NCBI GenBank assembly: GCA_020226215.1
Contig: CM035226.1
Span: 62,643,455-62,707,454 of the forward strand
Direction: 5' to 3'
Source of the DNA: Sindora glabra
Lineage: Eukaryota > Streptophyta > Magnoliopsida > Fabales > Fabaceae
Length of the DNA stretch: 64,000 nucleotides
The position numbers were made by a program, and so were the translations under genes. The notes under the pieces were generated by a model. It was given only the letters and a program-made list of their open reading frames with translations. It ran no database searches and was not told the DNA's origin. Positions within the stretch are counted from its first letter, which is position 1, and each line of letters opens with the position of its first letter. Positions 48,771 through 60,680 of this stretch are shown piece after piece.

Positions 48771-48910
48771 AAGTGAATTTTATATAAAATTTCTTGGTCT
48801 TCGTATGGCTTACTGTTTGACCCTGGCGTATGTCTATTTTGTTTAACATATATATACAAAACTTCCTGGATTTCCTTTAGCATACTTTGATGTCTGTAGT
48901 TGAAATCTAT

Positions 48911-48973
<63 letters not shown>

Positions 48974-49090
48974 TTGGCTCTATTGGTGTATATATATATA
49001 TATTATTCATGCTTTACGTTATATATTTATAATGTTGTGCATGTTATATATATTATAATTGTTTTACATATATATATATATATATATGTA
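48438..49090. repeat. TATATA-punctuated leader repeat with (AT)n microsatellite
   Basis: About fifteen TATATATA-like blocks recur at intervals of roughly 20-45 bp. They are separated by mixed spacers that contain CG dinucleotides (for example GACATCGCCG, CTTCGTCTAGCGC). A pure (AT) run of about 58 bp lies at 48914-48971 and further ones at 48745-48769 and 49069-49088. It is noncoding; the open frame with YIYIYI repeats here is a by-product. Confidence 0.75.
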
Positions 49091-50140
49091 ATTGGTTGAA
49101 GTTTGGATTATATTTGATATATAAATAGTTTGTATAGATTCAGTTTTGAACTGTTTAAATACACATTTAATTTTTTTATATAATTCTTATATAATCTTAT
49201 GGTTATGTAAATTGGAGATTCAGATTTGTTATATGAATATATTTTGAATCTCTAATTTTGATATATTTGGATCAATATATTAATGAAATTTAAAGTGAAA
49301 GCAAAAGATTTATATGCTTATTTATAGATTTATATTAAGTTTATATAATATTTATGGATTCAGTATATTCATTATTATGGATTAAGTATATTTGATTTAT
49401 CATTTTATATATATGTAAAACCTATTTGAACAAAAGATTGTGATTTAATGTTGATAACATTAAATCGGAACATATATAATATGTTTTGTTTTAAATTATA
49501 TATATAATATGTAGGGATTCAAATATATATGTTAAGATAATATCAATGATATTTAGTTTTTGATTTAATATATATGATGTCAATATTATACTACTTTGCA
49601 AATTCAAATTAAAAGATTATTTATGTCTATATAAGGATTCACATTCAAATTTTGGCATCTTTTATTATTTTTTAGGTGTTTGATATTTTAAATTTATTGA
49701 TTGAAATTATTTTAGATAATTACGATCTCAAAAAAATTATTAGTAAAAAAATATTATATTTTTAGTAGTTATCCATTAAGAATTTTATTTGCTACTTTTG
49801 AGATTTAATGGTAAAATAATTATTATATAGAGTACAAGGTGAAAAAAATATTATACTTCAAGTATATTGCTTGATAATAATATGTCATTAGTTAGTTTGA
49901 TAGATTATTGATTTCTATTTCATCCTTATCATGACAAAATAATAATATTTTATAAAAATCCTTGTTTAAAATAATTTTAATGATTTGACAATAATAATCA
50001 AGCAATATTTTCTTTTATTAAAGAAAAAATAAGTTTTGAGATTGTGTTTTAATGCAATATAATAATCAGTATTAGTGCATATTATTTAGCATCCTTCAAT
50101 GGATTAATCATGTTATTATTATATTTAATAATTTAATTTT
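49091..50140. other. AT-rich interior of noncoding retrotransposon
   Basis: No gene is seen. A perfect inverted repeat, GATTTAATGTT and AACATTAAATC around GAT, lies at 49442-49466. Confidence 0.5.
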
Positions 50141-50149
50141 TTCATTTTG

Positions 50150-51640
50150 GGCATAATTTTAATATCTTGGCTCTTTTGAAAAACTTATGGATTAATTTGG
50201 ATAATTATCACTAAAGTAAAATTATTGATTCATAAGTTTCTTAACTATTAATAAATACTTACAGGATTGATTTTTAATTATTTCATATATTTACTTACCC
50301 AAAGCGGGTAAATATGTATTATAATTAGAAATGACTTTAATTAAATAATTTTTAATTATTTCATGTAATGACCTACACAAAGAGGATTGTTATATGTTGT
50401 AATTAGAAATTAGTTTAGTGAAGTAATTTTATTTATAAATTTATTTTATTATTGTCTATTTTATTTACCTAAAGGAGCTAAATTTATAATAATAATGTAT
50501 TATCTTACTTGGCTTCAATTTTAGAAGTTTTCTTTTACATACTACATTCTTTACTCAAAAGAGAGAATGTAGTGATATTTGTATACTTCTAAACATGATT
50601 ATTTTATCCAAAACTAACATATTACATTTAATTATTTTTCTTACATAATCTCTTTTGCTATAAATATATGTCATTGAACACATGATATTTGTGAAAATTT
50701 TTTCATGGTATTTATGTTTATAAACATTTTTTTTATTTTACCATTGGTATGGACCAAGGTGTATTATTGAATTATGTTAATATTATTTTGAATATTTTCT
50801 TTTAATTAAAAGAAATTTATGTTTAAAAAAGAAACATGTTATAAGAATCTAGTTAGAATTATAAATTTATTGATCTTAATTTAATGATAGCTTTAATTTT
50901 AAAAATAAATCTTTATTTTAAGCCTCATTATTATTTTTTTAATTACACAAATTTAACATATGTTAATGTGCAAAAGAATTAAAATTGAAGCAATTTGGAT
51001 GTAACAATATTTTTACTTTGTGATCATTTATTATTTTATAATAGAATCAATCACATGTTATTTATACTTGAGATATCATTATTTTGGACAATTTTTTATA
51101 TCTCAGATTTTTTGAAAGATTTATGGTTTATTGTGGATAATTATCACCAAAGTGAAATTATTCATATTAAACATAAAGTCTTTAAGTTATATCATATGAG
51201 ATTAATTTATAATTATTATATGTAACTACTTACCTAAAGGGGATTGCCGCATTTTTAATCAGGAATGTTTTATGAAGCATATAAATTTCTTATTAGTTTT
51301 AAAAATATGTCTGCCTAAAAGGGACATGTTTTCAATGCTAAGATATTCTCTTGGTTGGCTTCATGACTAGAAGGGTTTTTTACATGCTATATTTTCTACC
51401 TAAAAGAAAACTATAGTAATATAAATTACTCCTATGTCCATGAACTAAAAGTTATATTCTTGCTTTCAACATTATTTCTGTTACTTTTATAACAAAATTG
51501 TTACCTCTTTCATTCATCATTTTCTTTTAAGGTATAATTAAAACATGTTATTTTACTTTAATTATAAGGATAAATTGGTTTGCAAGGTTTATTACCTAGA
51601 AAAGATAGTTTTTCAAATATCACATTATTTTCTATGTAAT
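50150..51640. repeat. duplicated interior with ACCTAAAGGG-type words
   Basis: The segments beginning near 50150 and 51079 resemble each other (for example GGATAATTATCAC in both, followed by AAAGT and AAATTATT). TACCTAAAGGGG-like words recur near 50293, 50369, 50466, 50550, 51227, 51309 and 51398, about 76-97 bp apart within each block. This suggests an old duplication of about 0.9 kb that itself holds a shorter tandem repeat. Confidence 0.55.
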
Positions 51641-53215
51641 TAAGTTAATATATTAAAAGAGAACATAATATATACTATATGTTTTGGCTAAAGAGGAATT
51701 TATAGTTATATATTAGGAACTTTTATGTAGACTTTGTCAATATATAAGAAAATTTTATTTTATTTATTATGTACTGTTAGATGATTTATGTAACTAAATT
51801 TAATTCTCTTATATTTTGAAGAGTTATTAGACAAATTAATTTTGAAAATGGCATATACTATTGTATAACTTTAATTACATAGTGATAAATTAAATTTTAT
51901 ATTGTTTATAGCATTATTGTATATTAGTTATCAAATATAATTTTTTTCCTTTCTTTCTTTGGGTTGGAATTATATATAACTTTTCTTAAAAAAATTATAT
52001 TTGATAAATAAATTATTAATCAATTAGTGTAAATAATTATATTTTGAAATAGTGTATATATTTTTTTTAGAATTGTACCAAATCCTCACATTAGTGGGAG
52101 TTTAATTTAATGTTATGAATTTTTTATTTGTATTACTAAGCGTGATACTTAGATTCAAGAGCTTATTTTGATTAAAGATTATTTAATGATATTTGAAATT
52201 CCTTTACTTTGTGAAAGTGCATTTAAAATTTTGTTTATATAGTTTAGCTTGTAATAAGTTATTACATATATTTGTTTCTCAGAAAAATATGCATGGTAAA
52301 GAGATGAAAATTTTTGGGTTCTCTTTTATGTACATAATATTTGAATTTTGAAGTAATTTTTATCATGCATATTTTTGCTAACATAGTGAATTTGTCATAT
52401 AAGTTATTGTATATTTATTTGAATCTAGTATAAAGTTAATTATAAAGTTCTTAACATTTGAGTTGTGAATTCTTTTTTTCTGAGATAATTTTTTAATTAA
52501 TAGTATATATTGCTATCATAAGAATTTTTCAAATTTTTTAAGTCAATTTTAAGACTTTTATTCATACTTTGTTTAAATGATCTCTAGAAATATATTTCAG
52601 AAAATTCGCTTGTTAAATTAACCTTGTATCAATTTTAAGATTCAGTTTTATAGTTATGCAAATTACTTGTTTGAGATTTCAAAGTTAATTATATAATTGA
52701 TTACTCTTAATTATTTATTTATTTTATTTATATTATATCAAGTTGATGATTTGAGAAATCATAATTACATACCATTAAGATATATATGTAAAATTTAAAA
52801 CTTTTCTCCTTAACCAAGGTTCTTATGTTTATAGGATGTTTAATAGCCTATTAAGATATAGACGTTCAAGTTTATTTTTCTATAATATACTTGGTTAGTG
52901 GGATTTCTATATTATATAGAATATTTCATCTCAATTGATAATTATAACATGTTTGTTGGTACACAAGATGCATATGCCATATATATCATTACATAATTTG
53001 CTAATTTTTATTTGCTTTTGATCATATTGGCACATTATTGTGCATTTATATATGCAATTTATGGATTCTTTATCAATATATATATCTTTATATTACGAAA
53101 TATATCAATTATTATAATTATGAGAACTAAAACTCAATGCTGGCCATTAGCTCCTGAGCTTATATATATATGGTTTCTATGCGCATCATATTAGAATAAT
53201 GAAAATTGCTTTAAC
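51641..53215. other. AT-rich interior of noncoding retrotransposon
   Basis: No gene or RT-like motif is visible in any frame. Confidence 0.5.
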
Positions 53216-53219
53216 AAAG

Positions 53220-53560
53220 GCTAGGTATCAAGTCTATATATTATTTTCTATGACACCTTGTCAAGATTAAGATTTGTTATTTATTGATTAGTTCCTAATA
53301 TATATCTTTGTCTCTTAGTTGACACCATTTTTAAACTTTGAGGCATTTTAATAATAAATTTATCAGGATTAAGATTTAGTATCAATCAATACTTTCTAAG
53401 TTATATATTTATCTCTTAATTAATATCATTTTGAAACTTAGAGACATTCTGGCTAATAGACTTATGAGGACTAGGACCCAATGTCAATTGTTAGCTCTTG
53501 TGTTTAATATTTGTCTCTTAATTGACACTATTTTAAAATTTTGATTGTTGTCAAAAGATT
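53220..53560. repeat. tandem repeat of about 101 bp
   Basis: Units with TTGACACCATTTT, AACTT(A/T)GAGRCATT and GTCTCTTAATT begin near 53321, 53422 and 53524 (spacing 101-102), with a more diverged one upstream. They lie a few hundred bases before the PPT. Confidence 0.65.
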
Positions 53561-53901
53561 TCTTTATCTTATTATTGAGTTTCTTATAAAGAAACCATTG
53601 AGGACTGACTTGAAAAATAACATATTTTGTTAGATCACTTTTTTTATGTTATTTTTCTTACTATACTTCTACGTTAATTATTCATATTTAGGTAATTGAT
53701 AATATATGTAATAATAGAAGATCTTGTGTTGATGATAATGCAATTACTGTCATGATTCGATATTACTAGTTGCTTAAGTGTGAGTCATGTTTTAGGTATT
53801 ATCTCTTAAATGATTTGTTTTCTAAATTATGGTCATGTATTAAAAATTTTACATTATATAAAATATTTTATAAAATAAAATTTTTACAATTAATGTCGCC
53901 C

Positions 53902-53912
53902 AAGTAGGAAAA
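53902..53912 (+). other. polypurine tract of noncoding retrotransposon
   Basis: AAGTAGGAAAA, preceded by GCCC, stands directly before TGTTAGAA of the right LTR. It resembles the AAGTGGGAGA tract of copia elements such as the one at 4006. Confidence 0.65.
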
Positions 53913-54377
53913 TGTTAGAATTTTTATATGGACTACCATTAATTATAAGTATTTTATTTTTTAATAAAATTAGTTGAACAATGATCTAAGAGATTTTTAT
54001 TTTTTGAAGCTCAATTTATTAAAATGATCTATTACCTGGGCTTATAAATATTTGATTTTAGATTAATGTATTTGACAACTAAAGTATAGGCTTATATCTT
54101 TCTTGGCCCATAATGAGAAGGTCTAACAAAGTTTTATTTATATTGGTTAAGTCTTCTTTCCACTTTTAACCTAAGTCAATCATTGGCTTATCCTATTGAG
54201 AGCCACATATTCTAAAAGAAGGAAAGGAAGATCTATGCCTATGTTATTTATCTGAATACTAGGTTATCTAGGGGAATTAAATCTACAAAAAAGTACATAA
54301 AAATAGTAATTTTAATATAATTTTTTATTTTTGGTTCTAGTCTTGATATATGATCTATAAAATCATAAATTTTTACA
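53913..54377 (+). repeat. right LTR of noncoding retrotransposon
   Basis: It starts TGTTAGAATT and ends TTTTTACA; TATAAATA is at 54043-54050. It keeps the TG...CA ends. Confidence 0.86.
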
Positions 54378-54382
54378 TTTTA

Positions 54383-56292
54383 ACATGTTGAGTTTGCACT
54401 AAATGAAAATGTGTAATTATTTTATATAAATAGTAATACTTTTATTTTATAAATATAAAAAATTAATTTAATGAAATGGATATATTTTAAATCCACTTTA
54501 ATATGCATTGGAATTGTACAAATTAAAATGATAAAAGAAAGATACATTACAAAAGTGACTAAAGAAAGATATAATATTGCAGTATTAAATAACTTCCAAT
54601 GTCCATATTTTGTATCACCGTTGTATTATCCAATTAATTATATCCTATTAATAGCCTTGTGTAATGTAAGATACATTTTTTTGTAAAATATTGATTAATA
54701 AAATGCTTTTAATAATTCTATCTCTTACATATCCTTTATTAAGGGAATTACGTACCCAATCCCAATCTTAATATTGCTACATATTTTGAGCAAAAATACA
54801 CTACCTTTTTTTTGAAAGACATTTGTTTGATATATTTTTCTTTATTAATATAATAAGAAAAATTTTACTCATTAACATCATAATATAATTCTTGTTTAAT
54901 ATGGAATAAAGTTGTATAAAAACACCAAGATCTACTAAGTTAATCAAATTAAACACTTGAATGTAGAGGATTTTTATCAACTAAACTACTAAATTATCAT
55001 GATACTTAGAAAGGGAGTGAATATGGAATCTTGTAATAAATGCAAAAGTTATTGCATAAACAAAGTAATGTATCATACAAACATCATATTATATACTTAT
55101 CTATAATGTGATTTTTTTCCCTATTCAAGGTGTTCAAAACTATATTTTCTATCTTTTCTTCAACACCATATTTCAAAAGCATAGCAATTAAATGGGATTG
55201 TATTGTCTAAAGTAAGAATAATTAAATGAAAATACTATTAAAAATTGATTACTTCTCAAGATTTACAATATATGAGATTCAAATGAAAATAAAATTATAA
55301 ACAATTCAACTCATTTAGTAATTAAGATGAAAATGCAATCAAATTGAATGTATTTCTCATTGATTTATTGATCAAACAATCATCTTTGTTTATCAATAAG
55401 CAATTGTCAGCATTATTAAACTTAGTTGGATTATTAACTATATGAAGATTTAGTATGTACAATGAAATAAAGATCATAGAATTTCAAGACAATTAAATTA
55501 GATCATGTTGCAAATATTTTCTTTGACATATACAAAGATGGTATATTTATATTGTAGGATAATAGGAATGATGAGAGAAGTTGTTATTGTCAACTTTCTA
55601 CAAAATAGTAGATACAACTACTTAACAAATACCTCTTTATATCTTGTCATTGATGATACATGTTGCTTATCATCCATATCCTTTGCCTATGTTCCAAGAT
55701 TGCAAAAATAAATGCATAGGAAACATGTTCAATGAACCATCAATATTAAAAAAAATAATGAAAGAATAAAAATCTTGTTTTATGGGAAGGCCAAATAGTG
55801 TATCATCAATATTCAATATATACTCCATGCATAACTTTGCATTTTTATCATCTCCATGTATATAATTTTTTTTGCGGCAAATTAAAAATAAAAAAATGAA
55901 AAAAAATTACTTGATGCAAGTAAAGAGATAAATACAATCTAGCATTAAACAAACATTACAAGGAGGGATTGAAAAAGATTTAGAAAAAGATGAATAATAA
56001 TCCAAACATTTCAATTTAGGAAGAAAATAAAATCAACAAATTCAAACATAGATAATAATCCAAAAAAATTGAAATTCTAAAACTAAAACTTTTCAAAAGA
56101 AAAACAGGAACAATTCAATGATTTGAGAAAGGACTCAAAATGAGCTTAATGAAATCTAGTGTTGGAATAACAAAGACTTGGAATGATTAGTGCTAGGCAG
56201 AGATGGTTATGGTCAGAAAAGTAATGGTGAGATAATGCAATAATCTAAAAAAAGAAAGCTATGTAGACAAAAGGAAAAAGAAATGCAAAATT

Positions 56293-56324
<32 letters not shown>

Positions 56325-57235
56325 GAGAATGCAATATATTATCAAATAAATTTGTACCCAAAGAAATTTCTTAATGTTCAGTGATTTTCCTTGAAAACAA
56401 AAGAGAAAAGTTTCAATAATTGTTACAATTAGAAATTGAGCAAGGTGACAACATCAACATAGTAAATCATTGTAGGAAATCAATAATATTATTCCAAAAA
56501 AAAATGAAATCAATTAAATTTCTTGAAATGAAAAAGCGAAAGTATCAGCAAAGGAAATCTACAAAATTCCTTTAAAATAAAAATGAAATTAATGAAATTT
56601 CTTTGAAAGAAAAACATAGATGCATTAAGGAAGAGTGGTGTGCATCGCTCAAGGAAAGAAAGCTTTGGCTTATACATTGGCAAGTGATGAGCACTTTAAC
56701 ACAAAAGAAAATGCATCAGTAGTGAGTTTGATAAAATGCCATGGCCAATATATAATTAGAAATATTTTGAATTCCTAATAAATGAAATTAATTTAGGCAT
56801 ACATGACACCATTTGATTAGTTAAGGCAATACTATTTTTGAAGTGTTTTTATATCAATATATTTCAATATATTTTTTCAAAAAATTGTATTCAAATAAAA
56901 AATTTAAATTCTAAAGAAATAATATATACATAATATTTTAATAAATAATTTTATTAGTTTATTTCAGAACTTCTTGTCGCTATTGCATAAGTGAATTTGC
57001 CTATCTCTTTAATAAAATAAAATATTATTAAAAAAATTGGCTCAAATCCTTTAGTAAGAGTAGATAAAAATTTTTTCTAATAAAATTTGTTATTACTATT
57101 TTTACTAAAGTGTAATCAAATTATTATTCATCCAAGAAACTGACACAACAAACGAAGAAAATATGGGTTCAAAATAGCAAACATGCTAAGCTATTATCAG
57201 CAAACGAAAAAAATATGCTAAGCTATTTCTTATTT
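54383..57235. other. AT-rich noncoding stretch with microsatellite
   Basis: No gene is recognised. An (AT) run occupies about 56297-56322. Confidence 0.55.
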
Positions 57236-57239
57236 TTAT

Positions 57240-58640
57240 TTTATTTATTGCATTTTTTCTCATACTTGCTTCTATTATTTATAACTCATATGCTACTATC
57301 CTTAAATAAGATAAATATAATATATCATGTATTATTTTTATTAAAATATTTTAAATAAATTAAAATTTTTATATAAGAAATTAATTCATTATATATTATA
57401 TTTTTAATAAACATACTTAAAAATAAAAATAAATAAAATTTATTTATTTAAAATCTAATATTATTTTCTTGATACTAAATTTTAAATCCTATATTATAAA
57501 TTGGATTCATTTCTCATTCTTATTGCATTAAAATTTCAACGTTTTTTTTATTTGTCACATTATATGTTTTTCTCTTTTTTTTATCAATTTATGCATTTTA
57601 TATTAAATTTATAACTTATTTAAAATATTCTTTCAATAAAAAATACTCACAAATTATATGTGAAGAAGAATTTGATTTAAAGAAACTTTTTATAATAAAT
57701 GTAGAAATACAACGTATAATATCAAAATGTCAAAATTTAAGTAAATAAATTTTATTTTAAGTTTCAAATATTTTTATTTAAAAATAACAAATATTATATG
57801 TATACTACTTAATATTAGCATTTAAATTGTAGACAATAGAAATGGGTATAAGAAAAAAGAAAAACATGCAATGGAGTGAATAAAAAAAATGAAACAATGT
57901 ATGTATTGTAAAAAATGAGTTAAAAATTGAATATATAATTAAGTAATTCAACTAAATTAAAATTTTATCTTATTTAAAATATTTTTGTAATAAAAATAAA
58001 ATATATCATATTATATCTACACTATTTAATAATATTGATGCTACAGCTATAAATAGATGGAATGGACATGAAAAAAAAAAATACAATAGTGCATATAAAA
58101 AGAAGGATAATGATATGTGAGCTATAAAATAATAATAATAAAATATGCATTAAGAAATTTAATTAAATTAAAATTTCAAGTTATTCAAAATATTTTTATA
58201 ATAACAATAAAACATATCATATTATTTCTATGTTATATAGTGATATTAGTAACTGAATAGTAAATAACGAGTGGACATAATAAAAGAAAATTAAAAATTG
58301 TAATAAAATAAATAAAAAAAATAATATGTAAGCTGTAAAGTAATAAGAGTTAAAAATAAAATATGAGTTAATTAAATATATTAAATTAATTCCCTAACTT
58401 ATTTTAAATATTTTTATAATAATAAATAAAAATTTAACTATCTTATATCTGTACTTACTACTCAGTGAAATTGCAATTTAAATTATAAATAATAGTTGAT
58501 AAAAAAATGCAATAAGAGACAAAAGAAAAAAGAGATAGTACATGAGTTATAAAATTAAAAAAAATGTAATAATTTTTAAAAAATGATGTAAAAACTTGTA
58601 AAGTAACATAAAAATTAAAAATGAATTTAAAATTTTTAAA
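57240..58640. repeat. AT-rich repeat family, about 215 bp units
   Basis: Related units are centred near 57805, 58025, 58240 and 58455. They share an ATTAATATTGATG-like core, then AGTTATAAATA-like bases and a purine-rich ATGGACATGAAAAAA block. A unit near 57270 is in the opposite orientation. They are very diverged, so borders are approximate. Confidence 0.5.
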
Positions 58641-59560
58641 AAAAATAATTGCTTGTTTTGATGGGCTGGACAACACATTTTGAAGCCTAATTTCTTAACA
58701 AAAGTTTTCGGCTTTTACGGGTTGAGTTGGTTATTTTGAAGCCCATTTCTTATCAAAATAAAAGGGCTACTGTGATGTTCGTGCGGGGGCAATTGGACTT
58801 CGTCAAGTTGTTTTCATTGCTTATTAAATTGGGATTGATTATGCATTATTGTTTAATTAGCAAACTTTTACTTAATTAATGCTAGGTAATAAATATCTTT
58901 GTGCATTATTTTCCTAAAAAATTCTTTCATTTATAAATTTTACTACTAAAATTAAAAAATTGGTAAATTACAATGAGGTGCCGTTTCGTGAACTTTATTT
59001 GAAAAAGGTGGTAGCGCTAGATTTTTTTCCAAATAAGTTCCGATTTTATAATTTGTGAATATTATATACAAAAATTACTTTTTTTTAACTGTGAGATGCG
59101 GTAATGAATTAGAAACTTTAAAAAGTCATAAATTCATCATTAGTTAACCAATATTTGCATATGACTACTTTTTTTCAATCGTCTTCATATGCTCTTTCAA
59201 CAGAAAATAAAAAAAATGTGGGTTTGATGAAATTCACCTGGTTAAAAATGTGTAAATTGAGCTTAAAACTTTGAATGATTATAACTTTATGTTCGGTTGT
59301 TCGTTTTAAGTGATTTTTTTTATTTCATATAACTTTTTGAGATCTGCGTGTTTGTAAAATATCAAAGGCATTTTGCTCGCTCTAGTTTGGTTAAAAAAAG
59401 TTTTTTTAATAATTTTTCTTAACTTTTTTTTTCTTATTATTTTTTAACTTTGATTTTATTTTTATCAATTCAAATTCATTTAAATCTCATATTAAATTTT
59501 TGCTCTCTAACTCTTTTGGTGTCTAGTAGTGTCATAATAATTTTTTTAAAAAAATAAAAC
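58641..59560. other. noncoding stretch of slightly higher complexity
   Basis: 58760-59400 is richer in CG than its surroundings (TGCCGTTTCGTGAAC, GTGGTAGCGCTAG), but no open frame or family could be assigned. It may be a fragment of an unclassified transposable element. Confidence 0.4.
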
Positions 59561-59569
59561 TACTAAAGA

Positions 59570-59609
59570 ATAATATATTACTATTTGTAGACAAATAGTA
59601 ATATATTAT
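59570..59609. repeat. perfect 40-bp palindrome
   Basis: Arms of 19 bases (59570-59588 and 59591-59609) are exact reverse complements around AG. It opens the minisatellite that follows. Confidence 0.9.
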
Positions 59610-60680
59610 AGTTTCGTTCGAAAACAGTAATACTAATAAAAAATTTTAAATAAATGGATAAATTAAGTTTAATTAATAATCAAACTATCAAATAAGAAGA
59701 TGTTACTATTTTGTTCTAAAATAGTATCATGAAGCAAAAATCTCAAATAAATGAATAATAGCATGTTACTACTTATTTTCTAGATAGTAATATATTATTA
59801 TTTCATTTTAAAATAGTAACACTAACTAAAAATTTTAAATAAATGGATAAATCAAGTTTAATTAATAATCAAATTATCAAATAATAGTATGTTACTATCT
59901 TTTCTTTAGACAATAATATGTTACTATTTTGTTCCAAACTTGATTAATAACCAAACTGTCAAAGAAGATGATATTATTGTTTCGTTTCAAAATAGTAACA
60001 CTAAGAAAATTTTTTAAATAAATGGGTAAATTAAGTCTAATTAACAACTAAATTGCTAAATAATAGTATGTTACTATTTATTTTCTAAATAATAATATGT
60101 TACTGTTTTGTTTTAAAATAATAACATTAACCAAAAATCTTAAATAAATAGATAAATCAAGTCTAATTAATAATCAAATTACCAAATAATAATATGTTAC
60201 TATCTGTTATCTGAATAGTAATATGTTACTATTTTATTTCAAGCTTAATTAATAATCAAATTGTTAAAAAAAAGATGTTACTATTTTGTTTCAAAATAGT
60301 AACACCAAGAAAAAATGTTAAATAAATAGATAAATCAAATCTAATTAACAATCAAATTATCAAATAATAGCATGTTACTATTTATTCTCTAAACAGTAAT
60401 ATGTTACTATTTCGTTCCAACTTCCAAGCTTAATTAATAACTAAATTATCAAAGAAGAGGATATTATTGTTATTGTTTTATTTTAAAATAGTAACACTAA
60501 TAAAAAAATCTTAAATAAATGGATAAATTAAATCTAATTAACAACCAAATTATTAAATAACATTTAGATAGTAACATGTTACTGTTTCATCTGAAAATAG
60601 TAACACTAAATAAAAATTTTAAATAAATGGATAAATCAAGTTTAATTATCATCCAAATTGTCAAGTAATAATATGTTATT
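59570..60680. repeat. hairpin-forming minisatellite, about 180 bp higher-order unit
   Basis: The phrase AAATGGATAAATCAAGT recurs with variation near 59651, 59839, 60017, 60146, 60323, 60515 and 60625. Between copies lie GTTACTATTTT and AAAATAGTAAC, inverted repeats around a GTTTT-like loop. The spacing of about 180 bp, with shorter steps of 110-128 bp, suggests a higher-order unit built of shorter subunits. Confidence 0.8.

Larger units (their letters stand above)
47856..54377 (+). mobile_element. old LTR retrotransposon with noncoding interior
   Basis: Two direct repeats of 466 and 465 bp (47856-48321, 53913-54377) bound a 5.59-kb interior. TTTTA flanks both ends (47851-47855, 54378-54382). 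A PBS-like TGGTATCAAGTAGC follows the left LTR by two bases, and a PPT-like AAGTAGGAAAA precedes the right LTR. Both are copia-like in type (Met initiator tRNA). LTR identity is about 84% by eye. No gag, protease, integrase or RT motif can be read inside, so it is a nonautonomous derivative or an extremely decayed copy. Confidence 0.85.

Noticed and set aside
48438..48780. TATATA blocks with unique spacers as a CRISPR-like array
   Set aside because: Blocks vary in length and sequence and spacers are of uneven size. The place after a PBS in an LTR element explains it better.
48659..49099. Open frames with runs of YIYIYI
   Set aside because: They are translations of (AT)n microsatellite DNA.
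53012..53194. Short open frame with hydrophobic content, possible membrane peptide
   Set aside because: Hydrophobicity follows from AT-rich codons; it sits within the noncoding retrotransposon interior and has no supporting context.
58458..58676. Short minus-strand open frame
   Set aside because: It has biased Phe/Ile/Lys/Asn composition as expected in AT-rich repeats and no domain pattern.
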